A stretch of 64,000 nt of DNA from Ancistrus triradiatus (taxonomy: Eukaryota > Chordata > Actinopteri > Siluriformes > Loricariidae), in assembly GCA_025084515.1 (NCBI GenBank), contig JAJAGP010000867.1, positions 1 to 64,000 of the forward strand, written 5' to 3'. Within the stretch, counting starts at the first letter, position 1, and every line of letters begins with the position of its first letter. The notes beneath the pieces were generated by a model. The model saw nothing but the letters and a program-made list of their open reading frames with translations, did not search any database and was not told where the DNA came from. Below, piece after piece: positions 1-11,765 of this stretch. Made by a program: the position numbers and the translations under genes.

Positions 1-22
<22 letters not shown>
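1..22. repeat. (TA)n microsatellite at window edge
   Basis: Uninterrupted alternating T and A at the left edge; its true length is cut by the window boundary. Confidence 0.9.
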
Positions 23-32
<10 letters not shown>

Positions 33-89
33 CACAGAACTACATTAATGCAGACGGCGTGACCGGGTGAATGGTGCACTGCATCTTTA

Positions 90-627
90 AGCAGCTCGTG
101 CTCCGGTGCTCCTCCTCTTCCTCCTCCTTCTCCTCCTCCTCCTGCTGCTGCTGCTGCTGAAGCTCTGCTGCTTATTACAGCCTGTCAAAACGAGACGCAG
201 AGGAGACTCAAAGCGCGCGATGGTCCCCCCCCAAACCTACCCCCCACCCCCCCGGGACAAGCTCACCTGAGGACCTGAGCCGTGGGGCACGGACTACAAA
301 GTGTTCGGGGTCCGGATGGCGCGCGCTGGGGATCGGTTTGATTATTGAGGACTCTTTCGGTTTGTGTGTGTGTGTGTGTGCGTGTGTAAGTGTGTGTGAA
401 ATCCTCTCTACTTTCTTTCGCTTAAACTCTCGCGGAATCGTCGGACGCTTTGACGCTTTGATCTCCACTCTTCCCCTCCCTCGCCTGACCGATCTCCTCC
501 GGAGTTCCCGGACAGCACGAGAACACGAGAGTTGTCGGAGCTTCCCCGCGCGCATGTTGGTTTTCTACCCCCCCTGAGCGCCTGTGCCCCTCTCCCCGGC
601 CCCCTCCCCGATGAGAAAGCAGCCCTG
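90..627 (+). promoter_or_regulatory. dusp7: dusp7 promoter / 5' UTR region with uORFs
   Basis: GC-richer sequence leading into the dusp7 start, containing TCC and CTG triplet runs (about 110-160) and a short (GT)n run (about 364-400). The transcription start cannot be fixed from sequence. Three short upstream ORFs are visible: 316-348 (10 codons plus stop), 554-577 (7 codons plus stop) and 611-628. Frame 1 relative to the main start is open upstream to at least 532 but has no AUG there, so the 628 AUG is the first in-frame one. Whether all three uORFs lie in the mature mRNA is inference. Confidence 0.55.
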
Positions 628-628
628 A
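611..628 (+). other. uORF overlapping the dusp7 start (TGATG)
   Basis: Five-codon upstream ORF (Met-Arg-Lys-Gln-Pro) whose TGA stop shares its A with the main ATG at 628. This stop-start overlap is the arrangement in which termination-reinitiation can occur. The main AUG has a poor context (C at -3, T at +4). Regulation by this uORF is inference only. Confidence 0.5.
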
Positions 629-997
629 TGTGGGGCAAAAGTGCGGCATGGCTGCAGGACGAGCTCCAGTCCGGCCTGAACGCGCTGCTGCTGCTCGACT
701 GCCGCTCTCACGAGCTCTACGAGTCGTCTCACATCGAGTCCGCCATCCACCTGGCCATCCCGGGCCTCATGCTGCGCCGCCTGCGCAAGGGCAACCTGCC
801 CATCCGCTCCGCCATCCCCAACGACGCCGACAAGGAGCGCTTCAGCCGCCGCTGCAAAACCGACACCGTGCTGCTCTACGACGAGACCGGGGACAGCGCG
901 GCAGCCGCCCCGGGAACTCCCGGGGCCCAGGGATCAGTCCTGGGGCTCCTCATGCACCGTCTGCGCGAGGACGGCTGTAAGGCTTACTACCTAGAAG
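628..997 (+). CDS. dusp7: dusp7 coding exon 1 (rhodanese domain, KIM)
   Basis: Codons 1-123 plus the first base of Gly124; donor is AAG|GTACGT. Contains the ERK-docking motif. GC-rich, unlike the AT-rich intron after it. Confidence 0.95.
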
Positions 998-3086
998 GTA
1001 CGTGAGTGTGTGTGTGTGTTTACTAGATTCACCTCGGGTATGGACGTTACAGATAACGTGCCAAACTTGTGTGGCCCTTTTGAGGTTCCATATCCTGGCT
1101 GCGGTGCTTTCTTTTTGGAGGGGGTAACTAGTGTTTTTAGATCTAATCTAGATCAAAAACTTACTTAAGACACATGTAGATAAAAGTTCGTACCCTTTAA
1201 ACAGGACTAACGTCTTTAGAGCTGAAATGTGGCTCTTTTTTTTTTAGATCTTTTTGGAAGTTCTTCTTTTACATCATTCCACAGTAGGAGTAAATAGTGT
1301 TTTTACATCAGTAAAAAAGCTCTGTATGCTTTCTATGGGACTAACAGCGTAAATTAACATCCTTAGAGGTGTAATGTGGCTCTGTTTAGATTCTGCACCT
1401 TCTTTTTGGAAGGTATTCTTGCCAGAAATAGAATCGCCTGTATATGAGTCTCTTTTTTAGATCATTCTGGAAGTTATTCTTTTACGTATTTCCACATAAA
1501 GGTATAAGTAGTGTTGTTAGATCTACTCTATGGTAATAAATCTATAAACTCAATAAATTTAGACCAAAAGCTTACTTGTACACCAGTGCCTGAACTTTTC
1601 TACCCTTTATATGTAATGTGCTAAACTCATGTGGCCCTTTTGAGGTTCCATAACCTGGCTGTGGTTCTTTTGGAGGGAGGATGTAGTGTTTTTAGATCTA
1701 ATGTAGATAAAAAGCTTCCTTAGTTTATACACTTTATACAGAACTAACGTCATAAATTAACATCATTAGAGGTGTAATGTTGCTCTGCTTAGATCATGTA
1801 CCTTTTTTGGGAAGGTATTATTTTCAGAAATAGAATCGGCTATATACACTCGACCAAAAAGCTTAGTTATATATAAAAGATAAATAGTGTTTTAGCTCTA
1901 ATATGTGGTAAAAAATAAACCTAACTAAATTTTTATAAAAAGCTTACTTGGACACATGGATACAAGTTTATACAGCTTATACAGAATTAACATTATATAT
2001 TAACATCATTAGAGGTGAAATGTGGCTCTTTTTAGATCTTTTTGTAGCTCAGAGGAAGTGCTTATGTCATTGATTGGCTGCGTCTCACTTCTTTATCTGA
2101 CTTTATCTTTGTCACACAGTGAAAAATAATTAATCAGATATAGATCACCTGGAGCAAATCTAGCCTTTAAAATCGGATATGAGTAAAGATAAAACTCGTA
2201 AGGTTTATAGTATTTATAGTGTAATATTTACAGTATAAGAGAAAGTAGATTAAATGTAAACACAAGCATGAACACAAGCATAAGACATAAAGGACAGGAT
2301 CTCTAATGAAGCTCTGACACGGTCTAAATACTGCAAATGAAGCTTATGTCATTAAAAACAAGTCTTGTACATCCAGTGGCAGTCCAGCTTTAAAGGTGAT
2401 GGATGCACTTTATGGGGTTTATAGTCATTTTGAGTTTGTATTTCTTAAAATAAGTCGAATCCTTATTTTGGTATTTTGAAAGTATAAAATATCAAAACAG
2501 ACAAGTTTGTAGAGATATACCTACAAAATAATCTTATTAATAATAATTATTAATGATATAAATGAGCAGAAATGGCATGTAAGAGGATAAACAAAACCAA
2601 AACTCCTTTATACAACTGATTCTTATCAAACTTCTTTTACTTTTAGTTTTAAAAACATTGTGGGATTTTTTCAGGTTTGGGTTCTCTTGGGTGATAACTG
2701 AAAGGGAAATGCTTTACACTGATACAAATAGTTGATATGGAAGAAATAAAAGCTTATTAATAATAATAATGCTAAAATAATCCTAATAAGCCCAGCAGCC
2801 CTTTTGTGTCTTTGTGTTACGTTATGTACAGACTCCTGAACACACAGTAATGAAGCCCTGTGCTTTAAAGGCTTTATTCACTTTATAAAGGTTAAATCTG
2901 TTCAGATCCAGGTTTATTTAAACCCCAGTGTGTGATTTAATGCGTTTTAGTTTGTTCCCGCAGCTCTTATTTGTGACTGTGGGCTGTTTTGAGTTCGTAA
3001 TGGAGCCCGAGTCAGAAAGGCGACGTTGTTTTTCAATGAATTTCCTCAAACCGAGCCGCCATGTTGTCCTCGTTCAGAGAGAGAAA

Positions 3087-3118
<32 letters not shown>

Positions 3119-3264
3119 GTGAGAGAGAGAGAGTGTGTGAGTGAAAGAGGGAGGGAGGGATTGTATTTCATGAATGAAGGAGGAAGAGAAACTAACACGC
3201 AGGCATTTCAAGTAGCTGCACCATTTCCAAACCTTTATAACCACAGTCTGATACCTACAACGAC

Positions 3265-3304
<40 letters not shown>

Positions 3305-6269
3305 GTCTATATATATATATATATTCAAACACACACACTTTGTAATGAGCTGTATGAATTAAACAGTGATTAATGTGTCAAAATGTTCAGCCAGAATCGT
3401 TCTTCAGGGCAGACTTGCAATAAGCCTTATTTATACGCAGTTTATTATTAAACATTGTAACATAAATGAGGTGACATGTTTGTAATTTGCTTATGACCAC
3501 ATTGGCTTTGCGTATTGACAATAAGGATTTAAATATAGTAATTTATACACAGTTAATTAATAAATATGTTTACATAAATGACGTGGCATTGAATAAAATG
3601 TTTGATAACCACTTGTGACCGCGTTGGCTTTGCATATTGATAATAAGCTCTTAATCAAAGTAATTTCTAAACGTTTTATTAATAAATGTCATTACATAAA
3701 CGGTGCATAATGTTAGTAAATCACTTATGACCATACTGGCTATACATAATGATAATAAGTTTGTAACAACTCTTCTTTATAGACTGTGCATTATTAATTA
3801 TTATTATTATATGAAGGATATGTTGTTGACTAAAACGTCTGTAAATCTCTTATGACCACATTGGCTTTGCTTATTGATGATAAACATTTAATAAACCTTA
3901 TTTATGTAACGTTTGTTATTAAATGTTAATGCATAAATGATGTGAGATTTTAAAAAAGGCTGTAAATGAACCTTACATATCCACTGCACCGTATTGTTTT
4001 ATAAAGTTTACTGGGCTTATTGAACCTTATTTATGACCACGTTGGCTTTACATAAGCTGTTAATTGACCTAATGTAGCCTGATTCAGCTGAGGTTTACTA
4101 CAGAGTATTAACAGTGTTATGTTAGGAATGTGTTTCGTAGACTGAAAAATAGTAAGTATTACTAACTACACCTTATGTTTGTTGTTTTTTAATGTATGTA
4201 AATTATTTAGGTTCTTTTTCCTTTTTTAGCTTTATTTCTGTTTGCTGTTTTACATTGTTGGTGCATTAGGACATGTACCATCTAAAGTGTTAAAATAAAG
4301 TTTTCTAACTTTTATAGTTTCAGATATATAAATATCAGTATGTGCTACATGACGTGATTTAATAATAAATATAGGTTAAATATAACTGTACTTGATTTTG
4401 TTTTAGTAAACCTTAAGCTTTAGGTATAAAATGAACTCCTTATTTGAGCTTCTGAATCCTGGGACTTTATTGATCTGCGTGTTTTGATTTACAGGAGGAT
4501 TTAATAAGTTTCAGACGGAATACCCGGAGCACTGTGAGACCAACCTGGACTCGTCGTGTCCCAGCAGTTCTCCCCCGGTCTCCGTCTTGGGTCTGGGCGG
4601 GTTAAAGATCAGCTCGGATGGTTCCGACGGGGAGTCGGACCGTGAGCCGAGCAGCGCCACCGAGTCGGATGGGAGCCCTTTACCCAACAACCAGCCGGCC
4701 TTCCCCGTCCAGATCCTGCCCTACCTGTACCTAGGCTGTGCCAAAGACTCCACCAACCTGGACATTCTGGGGAAATACAACATCAAGTACATTCTGAACG
4801 TGACGCCCAACCTGCCCAACATGTTCGAGCATGAAGGAGACTTCACATACAAACAGATTCCCATCTCCGACCACTGGAGCCAGAACCTGTCACAGTTCTT
4901 CCCCGAGGCCATCTCCTTCATCGGTGAGTAAAGTCCGGCATTAACGTACACACAGTATAACTTTACTTAGAATAACGTTAATATATAAACCATATGGCGC
5001 TTTCTAAAATGTTTGTAAGTTGCTTATGACCACATTGGCTTTGCATATTAATAATAAGTCTTTAATAAAAGTAATTTATACACTGTTCATTATTAAATGT
5101 TATTACATAAAAGATGTGGCATTGAGTAAAATATTTATAAAACACTTATGACGTCATTGGCTTTGCATAATGATAATAAGCCTTTAATAACCCTTATCTA
5201 TAGACTGTGATTTATTAAACGTTAATATATAAATAAAATGGCCCTGAATAACATGTTTGTAAATCGATTATGACCACTTTGGCTTTGCGTAATGACAATA
5301 AGCCTGTAATAAAAGTAATTTGTTGTTTATTATTAAAGGTTATTACATAAATTAAGTGACATTGATTAAAATGTTTGTAAATCACTTATGACCACATTGG
5401 CCTTGCATTTTGATAATAGGCCCTTAATAAAAGTAATTTATACATTTGTTTATTATTAAGTGTTATTAAAGAAATGATGTGGCATTTTAAAAAGGCTGTA
5501 AATTAACCTTAGTTATACACTGTGCATTATTATGTTTTATTGTCTAAATGTTGTGGCATTGAATAAAATGTTTGTTAATCGCTTGTGACCACATTGGCTT
5601 TTCATATTTATAATGGGCCTTTCAAAAACATAATCTATGCAATTGCTTATTATTAAATGCTATGACATCAATGATTAAGAAGTGTTTAAGAGTACCTTAT
5701 TTATAGCGTTATTAAGCGTTAATATGGAAATGTTTGGGAATCATTTCTGACCACATTGGCTATACATAATAAGCCTTAAAAGAGCTGTTTGGCGTCTAAC
5801 TGTATGTAAGGGTATAGGCGGAGGGAGTATAGTGTGCTGGTGTGACACTGGTGGCGTATCGGTACTCCATCACTAACGCAGCTTCACTGTAGCCCTCCAG
5901 GCCTTCACTTTTTATTTCGTATTTGTATTTGTTTTGCCGTATTGATTCGAAGGTCATCCTGACACGCGGTAAACAATAACAGGAAGTGCAGGGTCGAGTC
6001 GTAGCTGCTTGCGGTTCGATGCTCGATGGCTGACTCACAATGTAGGACACAGAAAATCTCAAAACATCCTGTTCCAGACGGGGTCAGAGTTTGCTCTGCT
6101 CAGGTGCACTTTCATTTTAACAAAAGCGCTTCCATAGTAAATGTGACACATTGTGTTACATCATAACACAAGATAAAATAATAATAACAATAATAATAAA
6201 AGGAGTAATAGTAATAAGAAGAATTATGATGATTAAAATAATATTAATAATATTATCAGCACCAACATC

Positions 6270-6310
<41 letters not shown>

Positions 6311-7303
6311 TGATAATAGTATTAATAATAAAGCTTAAAAAAGTAGTAGTAGTAATAATAATAATAATAATAATAAAGCTTAAAAAAGTAACAATAATAA
6401 TTATAATAATAATAATAATGATAGTAGTAATAATAGTAAAGCTTAAAAAAGTAATAATAATAATAATAATGATGATGATAGTAGTAGTAATAATAAAGCT
6501 TAAAAGAGTAATAATAATAATAATAATGATGATGATAATAATAATGATAGTAGTAATAATAATAAAGCTTAAAAAAGTAATAATAGTAATCTCATCTTCT
6601 TTTCTGCTTATCCATTTAATAATAATAATGATAACATTTTAAATTGTATGAATTAGTTATGTAATTATAAACATTTTGTATTATTGTTTTTAAAGGATTT
6701 GTAGTGGTTTTATGTTTTATATTATTTTTTCATTTATGTTGATGGTGATTTATGTGTGTTTTTATAAATATATATAATAATGCATATAGTTTAATAATTT
6801 ATTTATACAGCGGGACTGAGACTCTGTGTGTGTGTGTCTGTGTGTGCGCGCGTGTGATTAATAATGCATGAAGTCCTGGTCTGCTTCATTAACCCTCGCT
6901 TAGACCCGGCGTTTCTCTTCCTCTCTGCTGTTATACACTATGTGGCCAAAAGTATTAGGACACCATTTAATCTGAATGGTTTCGGTTTCCAGACGAGGCC
7001 CGCTCGAAGAAGTGCGGGATCCTGGTGCACTGTTTGGCGGGGATCAGCCGCTCGGTGACGGTGACGGTGGCGTACCTGATGCAGAAGCTCAACCTGAGCC
7101 TGAACGACGCCTACGACTTTGTCAAGCGCAAGAAGTCCAACATCTCGCCCAACTTCAACTTCATGGGGCAGCTGCTGGACTTCGAGCGGACGCTGGGCCT
7201 GAACAGCCCGACCTGCGACAACCGGTCGCCCAAAGACCAGCTGTTCTTCACCACGCCCACCAATCACAACGTGTTCCAGCTCGACACGCTCGAGTCCACG
7301 TGA
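628..7303 (+). CDS. dusp7: Dual specificity protein phosphatase 7 (MKP-X), complete
   Basis: Cytoplasmic MAP-kinase phosphatase that dephosphorylates the Thr and Tyr of the ERK activation loop. CDS is join(628..997, 4495..4923, 6993..7303), 369 aa, all GT-AG introns in phase. The N-terminal rhodanese-like domain (about residues 8-135) carries the basic kinase-interaction motif RRLRKGNLPIR (50-60). A Ser/Asp/Glu-rich linker (about 142-185) leads to the catalytic domain (about 190-340), with general-acid Asp249 (ISDHWS) and signature HCLAGISRS containing Cys280 and Arg286. The protein ends in LEST as in vertebrate DUSP7. I chose ATG 628 because MWGKSAAWLQ aligns with the MPCKSAEWLQ-type start of human DUSP7 and no earlier in-frame ATG exists. 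DUSP6 and DUSP9 are the close relatives; the tail and linker favour DUSP7. An Ala/Gly/Pro stretch at about 89-102 replaces the family's acidic segment. Confidence 0.96.
1060..2060. repeat. Diverged tandem duplication in dusp7 intron 1
   Basis: A block near 1070 (GTGGCCCTTTTGAGGTTCC and downstream) recurs near 1631. A shorter module (ACTAACGTC...TTAGAGGTGTAATGTGGCTCT) recurs near 1202, 1340, 1740 and 1980. Copies are diverged and spacing is irregular, suggesting nested duplications rather than a clean array. Confidence 0.7.
2061..3084. other. dusp7 intron 1, no recognisable feature
   Basis: AT-rich intron sequence. I see no exon with plausible splice sites and no recognisable repeat family. 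Confidence 0.6.
3085..3330. repeat. Microsatellite cluster (GT, GA, CA, TA)
   Basis: (GT)n about 3088-3120, (GA)n about 3121-3134, (CA)n about 3267-3301 and (TA)n about 3308-3325, all within dusp7 intron 1. Confidence 0.9.
3404..4090. repeat. ~120-bp tandem repeat array, dusp7 intron 1
   Basis: The module GACCACATTGGCTTTGCATA recurs, with changes, near 3497, 3619, 3739, 3857 and 4036, so the period is about 120 bp. Each copy also carries AATAAGCCTTTAATAA-, TTATTAAATGTTATTACATA- and TGGCATTGAATAAAATG-like stretches. The same family continues in intron 2. Confidence 0.85.
4495..4923 (+). CDS. dusp7: dusp7 coding exon 2 (linker and start of phosphatase domain)
   Basis: Acceptor TTACAG, donor ATCG|GTGAGT. 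Encodes residues 124-266, including the Ser-rich linker and general-acid Asp249. Both flanking introns carry the same ~120-bp repeat family. Confidence 0.95.
4965..5790. repeat. ~120-bp tandem repeat array, dusp7 intron 2
   Basis: Same family as 3404-4090: the ACCACATTGGCTTTGC module is seen near 5030, 5148, 5271, 5390, 5588 and 5752. The array begins within about 45 bp of the exon 2 donor. Confidence 0.85.
5791..6165. other. dusp7 intron 2, no recognisable feature
   Basis: Ordinary intron sequence between two repeat arrays; no exon or known repeat recognised. Confidence 0.5.
6170..6640. repeat. (AAT)n array with regular AAAGCTTAAAA spacers
   Basis: ATA/AAT and GTA/GAT triplets are broken at least five times by AATAAAGCTTAAAAAAGTA, giving a higher-order period of roughly 50-75 bp with a HindIII site in each copy. 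The 163-aa open frame across it is just translated repeat. Confidence 0.9.
6938..6966. mobile_element. DNA-transposon end fragment (TGGCCAAAAGTATTAGGACA)
   Basis: Matches the terminal motif of a DNA-transposon/MITE family abundant in fish (CCAAAAGTATTGGGACACC-like). Only the end is visible here, about 30 bp before dusp7 exon 3. Related ends occur near 24416, 59942, 60716 and 63215. Confidence 0.55.
6993..7303 (+). CDS. dusp7: dusp7 coding exon 3 (catalytic Cys280) and stop
   Basis: Acceptor TTCCAG; completes Asp267 and continues through the HCLAGISRS signature to TGA at 7301-7303. The 3' UTR follows directly. Confidence 0.95.
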
Positions 7304-8957
7304 GGAGCCGCCGCTGTGCCTCGCCGGAAATTGAATCGTGTAGCTGCTCTTATTTACTACGGAAGCGCCTGATTCTAGCCATCGCTGCGTCTCGCCTTTA
7401 TCTGGATCGGACTGTTTCTCGTTTTTGGATCGAAGAAAAACTAAAGAAAAAGAAAGGAACCGGACGGATTTTGAAGTAAATGTACGCGTCATTTCTGCCC
7501 TCTGACGGTGCCAATCGTGGATTTTTAATTCCTTTAATTAGCCTCATTTTTTAACAGGAGTGCTTCTGCGTCGTTTTGGATTTTTTTAAGGAAAGACAAA
7601 CAAAAGTCGTACATCCCGACCAACCTACGACTTACGAAACAATTCCTGATTGTATCTGACCAACAGTAACGTTTTGTTTTTGGTAATCGTTTGTTTTTGT
7701 TTCTGATCTAATGCAGTTTGCACAGAGGAAAGCCTTTCACTTTCTTTGGCACTTAAACTGGTACATAAAATAAAAAAAAGAGACTTTTAAAAGGTCGTTC
7801 ACTTTTACCAGAACTTCCCGCTTCTTCTTTATGGTTGACTCAGTTACAGTATATCGTAATACCGTACGTATTCCAGCATGCCTTGCGACGTTTGATCAAC
7901 AGCGAAGGTTTAGGATTGTTTTCTTTAAAAACCTAAAAGTCTGAGCGAAAGTATTCGGACGGACTCAAACGTGTGCATGTTAGCGAGGTTGCTTTACGCC
8001 AGCCTTATTATAATCTTTTGATATAAATAATTCTTTCCTCTTTGGACTGTTCAGTACTTATTTGTATTTACAAATCGTTGTATAAACTTAAAAAGCATTG
8101 TTTAAAAAAACAAAAAATAAACAAACAAAAAGAAAACGTAGTGATAACGCACGACTAACGGTCTCTAACGGGTCAGTCGAGGTTGTATTTGTTACTTCTG
8201 CAATATTAGACCAACCAACTTTGCAGTATTTTATACGCCGAAAAAAGCCGTTTTAAAAAATAAAACAGCCTCGGGTTTTTAATTCTTTGATTACGCTACT
8301 TTTTTGTACTTTCACGATTTTCGCAACGACACCGCTAACGTCACGACCTTGGAACCGAGGGAAATTATTAAATCCCACGGTTACAGGGCCGGGCATCGCT
8401 AGGCATGTGCCGATTGTCGCTTAATGCAATATTTCACGATGTTAATGCACTAAAAAGAGGGAGGAGCCTGTCTAGGCTACATTAAGGCGGCCAGATTTGG
8501 AGCAGACTTCCTGCTAGCGCACACTTATCGCATGTACATCCGTTCTGTAGCAAGATTTCTTTTTCGTGTTTGCATCATAGCAAGCGCCAGAAGGGGGCGA
8601 CGTTAATCGAGCAGGTTAAAGAGTTCACGCAAATAAAAAAAACGATGTCGTGGCAACAACGCACGTGATGCGAGGACGCTTCGGATTCCCATCAAGGGAA
8701 TTCGATTTTTTTATGTCTTCTTTTTAACATACAGATTACGATAAAATTGTGACAGTAATGTATTGTAATAGTTGGGAATGCCTTCGGATTCGTTATTATC
8801 AAGTAACGTATCAGTTAAGATAAAATATGTTTTGCTTGCAAGACAAATAGAACTGCTTCAGTGTTCAGTACGCTCCCACACGTCAGGATTTAGGATAAAA
8901 TTAGAATTAAATCTATATAAACTTTTATAAAACTTAATTTACGGAGGCAAATCACTG
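7304..8957 (+). other. dusp7: dusp7 proximal 3' UTR / downstream region
   Basis: Follows the stop codon without a gap. Candidate poly(A) signals AATAAA lie at 7769-7774 and 8116-8121. No coding exon or TE is recognised. How far the transcript extends cannot be settled here; a distal end near 12.66 kb is possible. Confidence 0.5.
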
Positions 8958-9320
8958 TTTGTATTATTTACGATCAAACGTACTTCTCTTGCAAATATTA
9001 CATTTTAAACATGCAGGACTACAAGAAGTGCAGTCCCACATGTTTACGCAACATCGTGCAAGTGAACACGGACGTTGTGCCACCAACGTTTTTGTAAACT
9101 CCTCATTAGTGCCCCCTAGCGACCAACGATAACGTAGCGACGTTGTTTTCTTATGCAAATATTACATTTTAAACGTACAAGCAATTTAAGCGCAAGAGAA
9201 ATGTGTGTGTAACGTACCATTTTCTTATGGAAGTGAGAGAAAACGTACGTTGTGCCATTTTCGTAAACTCCTCATTAGTGCCCCCTAGTGACCAATGATT
9301 TAAGCGTGGGAGAAATCGTT
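8958..9320. repeat. Two-copy tandem duplication, ~165-168 bp
   Basis: GCAAATATTACATTTTAAAC occurs near 8990 and 9156, and AAACTCCTCATTAGTGCCCC near 9096 and 9264. The constant offset of 165-168 bp indicates a local tandem duplication. Confidence 0.75.
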
Positions 9321-10369
9321 GCTGATGTGCGACTTAGTGATGTTGTTTTCGTACGGAATATCGTGAATATCATAAAAGCGCACTAAGTTGTACTTTGGCA
9401 CATGCCTGGAACTGCCGTTTAAAAGTTCGTAACGTGGCACGTTGCTCTTAAAATAACTTTCGTTGTTCTGTTCTCAGTATACAAAGCACCTGATATGCCA
9501 CAGATCTCGATGTTTGTGCTCTACGATATTCCTGTGGCCTTTTGATGTATTTGAATATATCTAATATATATATAAATATAATTCTACGTTTTACGCAGAT
9601 ATGCAAACCGTCTCCTCCTGAATAATTACTGAGGACGACTTTCTCATGCTTGAAACGACTTTTATCTGTTAGGAGTTAGCACCCGATGACGATACGGAAA
9701 GTGAAGACTCGAGGCAGCTGGTGTTAGCATTTAAAAACTCGTATCGGTAATGTTTTGTATGATATTATCATAGCTATAGCTACGTAATCAAATTACGAAT
9801 CAAGCAGCAATCATACGTGCTACGTGAAATTCTTCTTAAGAAAGTAGCAAACGTGTTAGTGTTTCCACTAATTAGCGAGTCACGTCACCCATGCTAATGT
9901 GCCAACCGCAAATTAGCGTCATAGTAAATAGCTAAACCAAGGAGCATGCTAACCTAAAAAATTCGAAAGTGCAGCACCACGAGCACGATGAGCGAAGAGT
10001 CGGCGTTAAACGTTACGTAAACATCCAGACCAAAGAGCTAGCGTGTATTACTCGCACCTTAGCATCATAGTAAATCAGGAAGACATGACGCTAACGTTAA
10101 TACTAAATATGCTAAGCACAATCTAAAATTGCATCGAATCGTTTGACCACAACGTACAAACGACTAGCTAGCTAACCCCGCACTGAATCTCTAGTACTAA
10201 AGTATTTATTTGATGTGCTTTAGAAGTGTACTCTATGTTGAGTATTGTAGCGACATAGCGCTAACACAGCTAGCCCCGAGTCTTTCCCACAGCCGAACCG
10301 GCTAAGTACGGTTCCTGTTCTGATCCGTGATCAGGAGCTGCTTTTAAATGGAGGAGTAATAATATTAAA
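9321..10369. other. Downstream of dusp7, no gene recognised
   Basis: Sequence rich in GCTAAC/GCTAGC words and CG-containing words, without open coding structure. It may be distal 3' UTR. Confidence 0.45.
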
Positions 10370-11765
10370 GTACCGGTTCTATAAAACAGTACTATGTTCC
10401 AGTACTCCATAACTGTGCTCAGTACCAGTACTAGGACTCAGTAACGTTACCCTGTACTAGTACTCAGTACTAGTTAACTGTTCCAAGAATCTGTAAAAGT
10501 ACTCTATTAATACTCTTTAACAGTCTTAGTGATAGTACTCAGTACCAGTACTCTGTACTGGTGACTGATAATAGTACTCTGTACTGGTGCTCAGTAAAAA
10601 ATACTGCGAAAGTACTTCTTACTACCAGTTCCATTTAATGGCACACGGTGCCAGTTTTCAGTACTGGTACTCTGTGATAGTACTCGGTACCAATACTCTG
10701 TAAAATTACTTTTTAATAATACACTTTTTAGTACCAGTTCTATCTAATGGCACTCAGTATCAGTTCTCAGTATAAGGACTTTGTAATGTTACCCTGCACC
10801 ACTGCTTAGTACCAGTATTTTGTACCAGGTCTCTGTACCTATACTCTCTCAAAATACTCTAACAGGTTTTAGTACCAGTTCTATTTAAAGGCAGTTATCA
10901 GTGCTGGTACTCTGTATTGTGGCTCTGTAATTCTATAATGTTACCCCACACCATTACTTAGTACCAGCTCTCTGTACCAATACTCTGTAGTAGTATTCTT
11001 TTTAAAATACTCTTTAACCGTTCTTTGTACCAGTACTCAGCACCAGTACTCTGTAATGTTACCCTGCACCAGTGCGCAGTACTAGTTCTCAGTACCAGCA
11101 CTCTGTAAAAGGACTCTTCATTAATACTTCTTAACAGGTCTTAGTATCAGTTCTATTTAATGGCACTCAGTACTGAAACTCACTGGTGTTCTGTAATAGC
11201 GCTCTGTACCAATGCTCAGTACCAGTACTCTGTTAAAGTACTCTTTATTCATACTGTTTAATAGTTCTTAGTACTTATTCTGTTTAACAACACTCAGTTA
11301 TAGTTCTCAGTACTCATATTCTTTATTGGTACTCTGTAATAGTATGCTGTACTATTGCTCTACAAAGTACCAGTACTCAGTAATAGATCTTTATACCAAA
11401 TCCTGCATTACTACTCTTTATCAACACTTTAACAGTTCTTAGTACCAGTCCTATTTATTCTATATTAGTACCAGTACTCTGTATTGGTGCTCTGTAACAT
11501 TACTCAGTACCCGTACCCAGTACCAGTACTCTCAGTATTCTGTAGTGGTACTGTGTTTTGGTGCTCAGTATCAGTACTCAGTACTAGTTTTCAGTGCCAA
11601 TGTTCTGTAACTGTACTCTTTATTAATACTCTTTAACAGTTCTTTGTACCGGTTCTATGTATTGGCATTCCATGCCAGTTTTCAGTACCGGTATTCTGTA
11701 TCCATACCCAGTACCAGTACTCTCAGTACTCAGTGCCGGTACTGTGTAAGAGTACGTTATATTTT
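10370..11765. repeat. Diverged GTACCAGTACTC minisatellite, ~1.4 kb
   Basis: The whole interval is built from variants of AGTACCAGTACTCTGTA, with interspersed TAATGTTACCCTGCACC and TTTAACAGTTCTTAGTACCAG modules. Units are about 12-20 bp and strongly diverged. The core holds palindromic words (GTAC, AGTACT, CAGTACTG), so single strands could fold into many hairpins. Confidence 0.9.

Noticed and set aside
630..980. 116-aa plus-strand ORF in dusp7 exon 1
   Set aside because: Alternate frame of GC-rich exon 1, Arg/Pro-rich without any family signal.
6151..6642. 163-aa Ile/Met/Val-rich ORF
   Set aside because: Translation of an AAT triplet array.
6976..7479. 167-aa plus-strand ORF over dusp7 exon 3
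   Set aside because: Wrong-frame shadow of the catalytic exon, which is proven by the HCLAGISRS frame and splice phase.
6938..7492. 184-aa ORF on the minus strand
   Set aside because: Antisense shadow of dusp7 exon 3; no homology and the plus-strand frame is clearly coding.
10370..11765. Possible clustered palindromic protein-binding array
   Set aside because: The palindromes follow from the repeat unit itself; no independent sign of a binding function, so kept only as a repeat.
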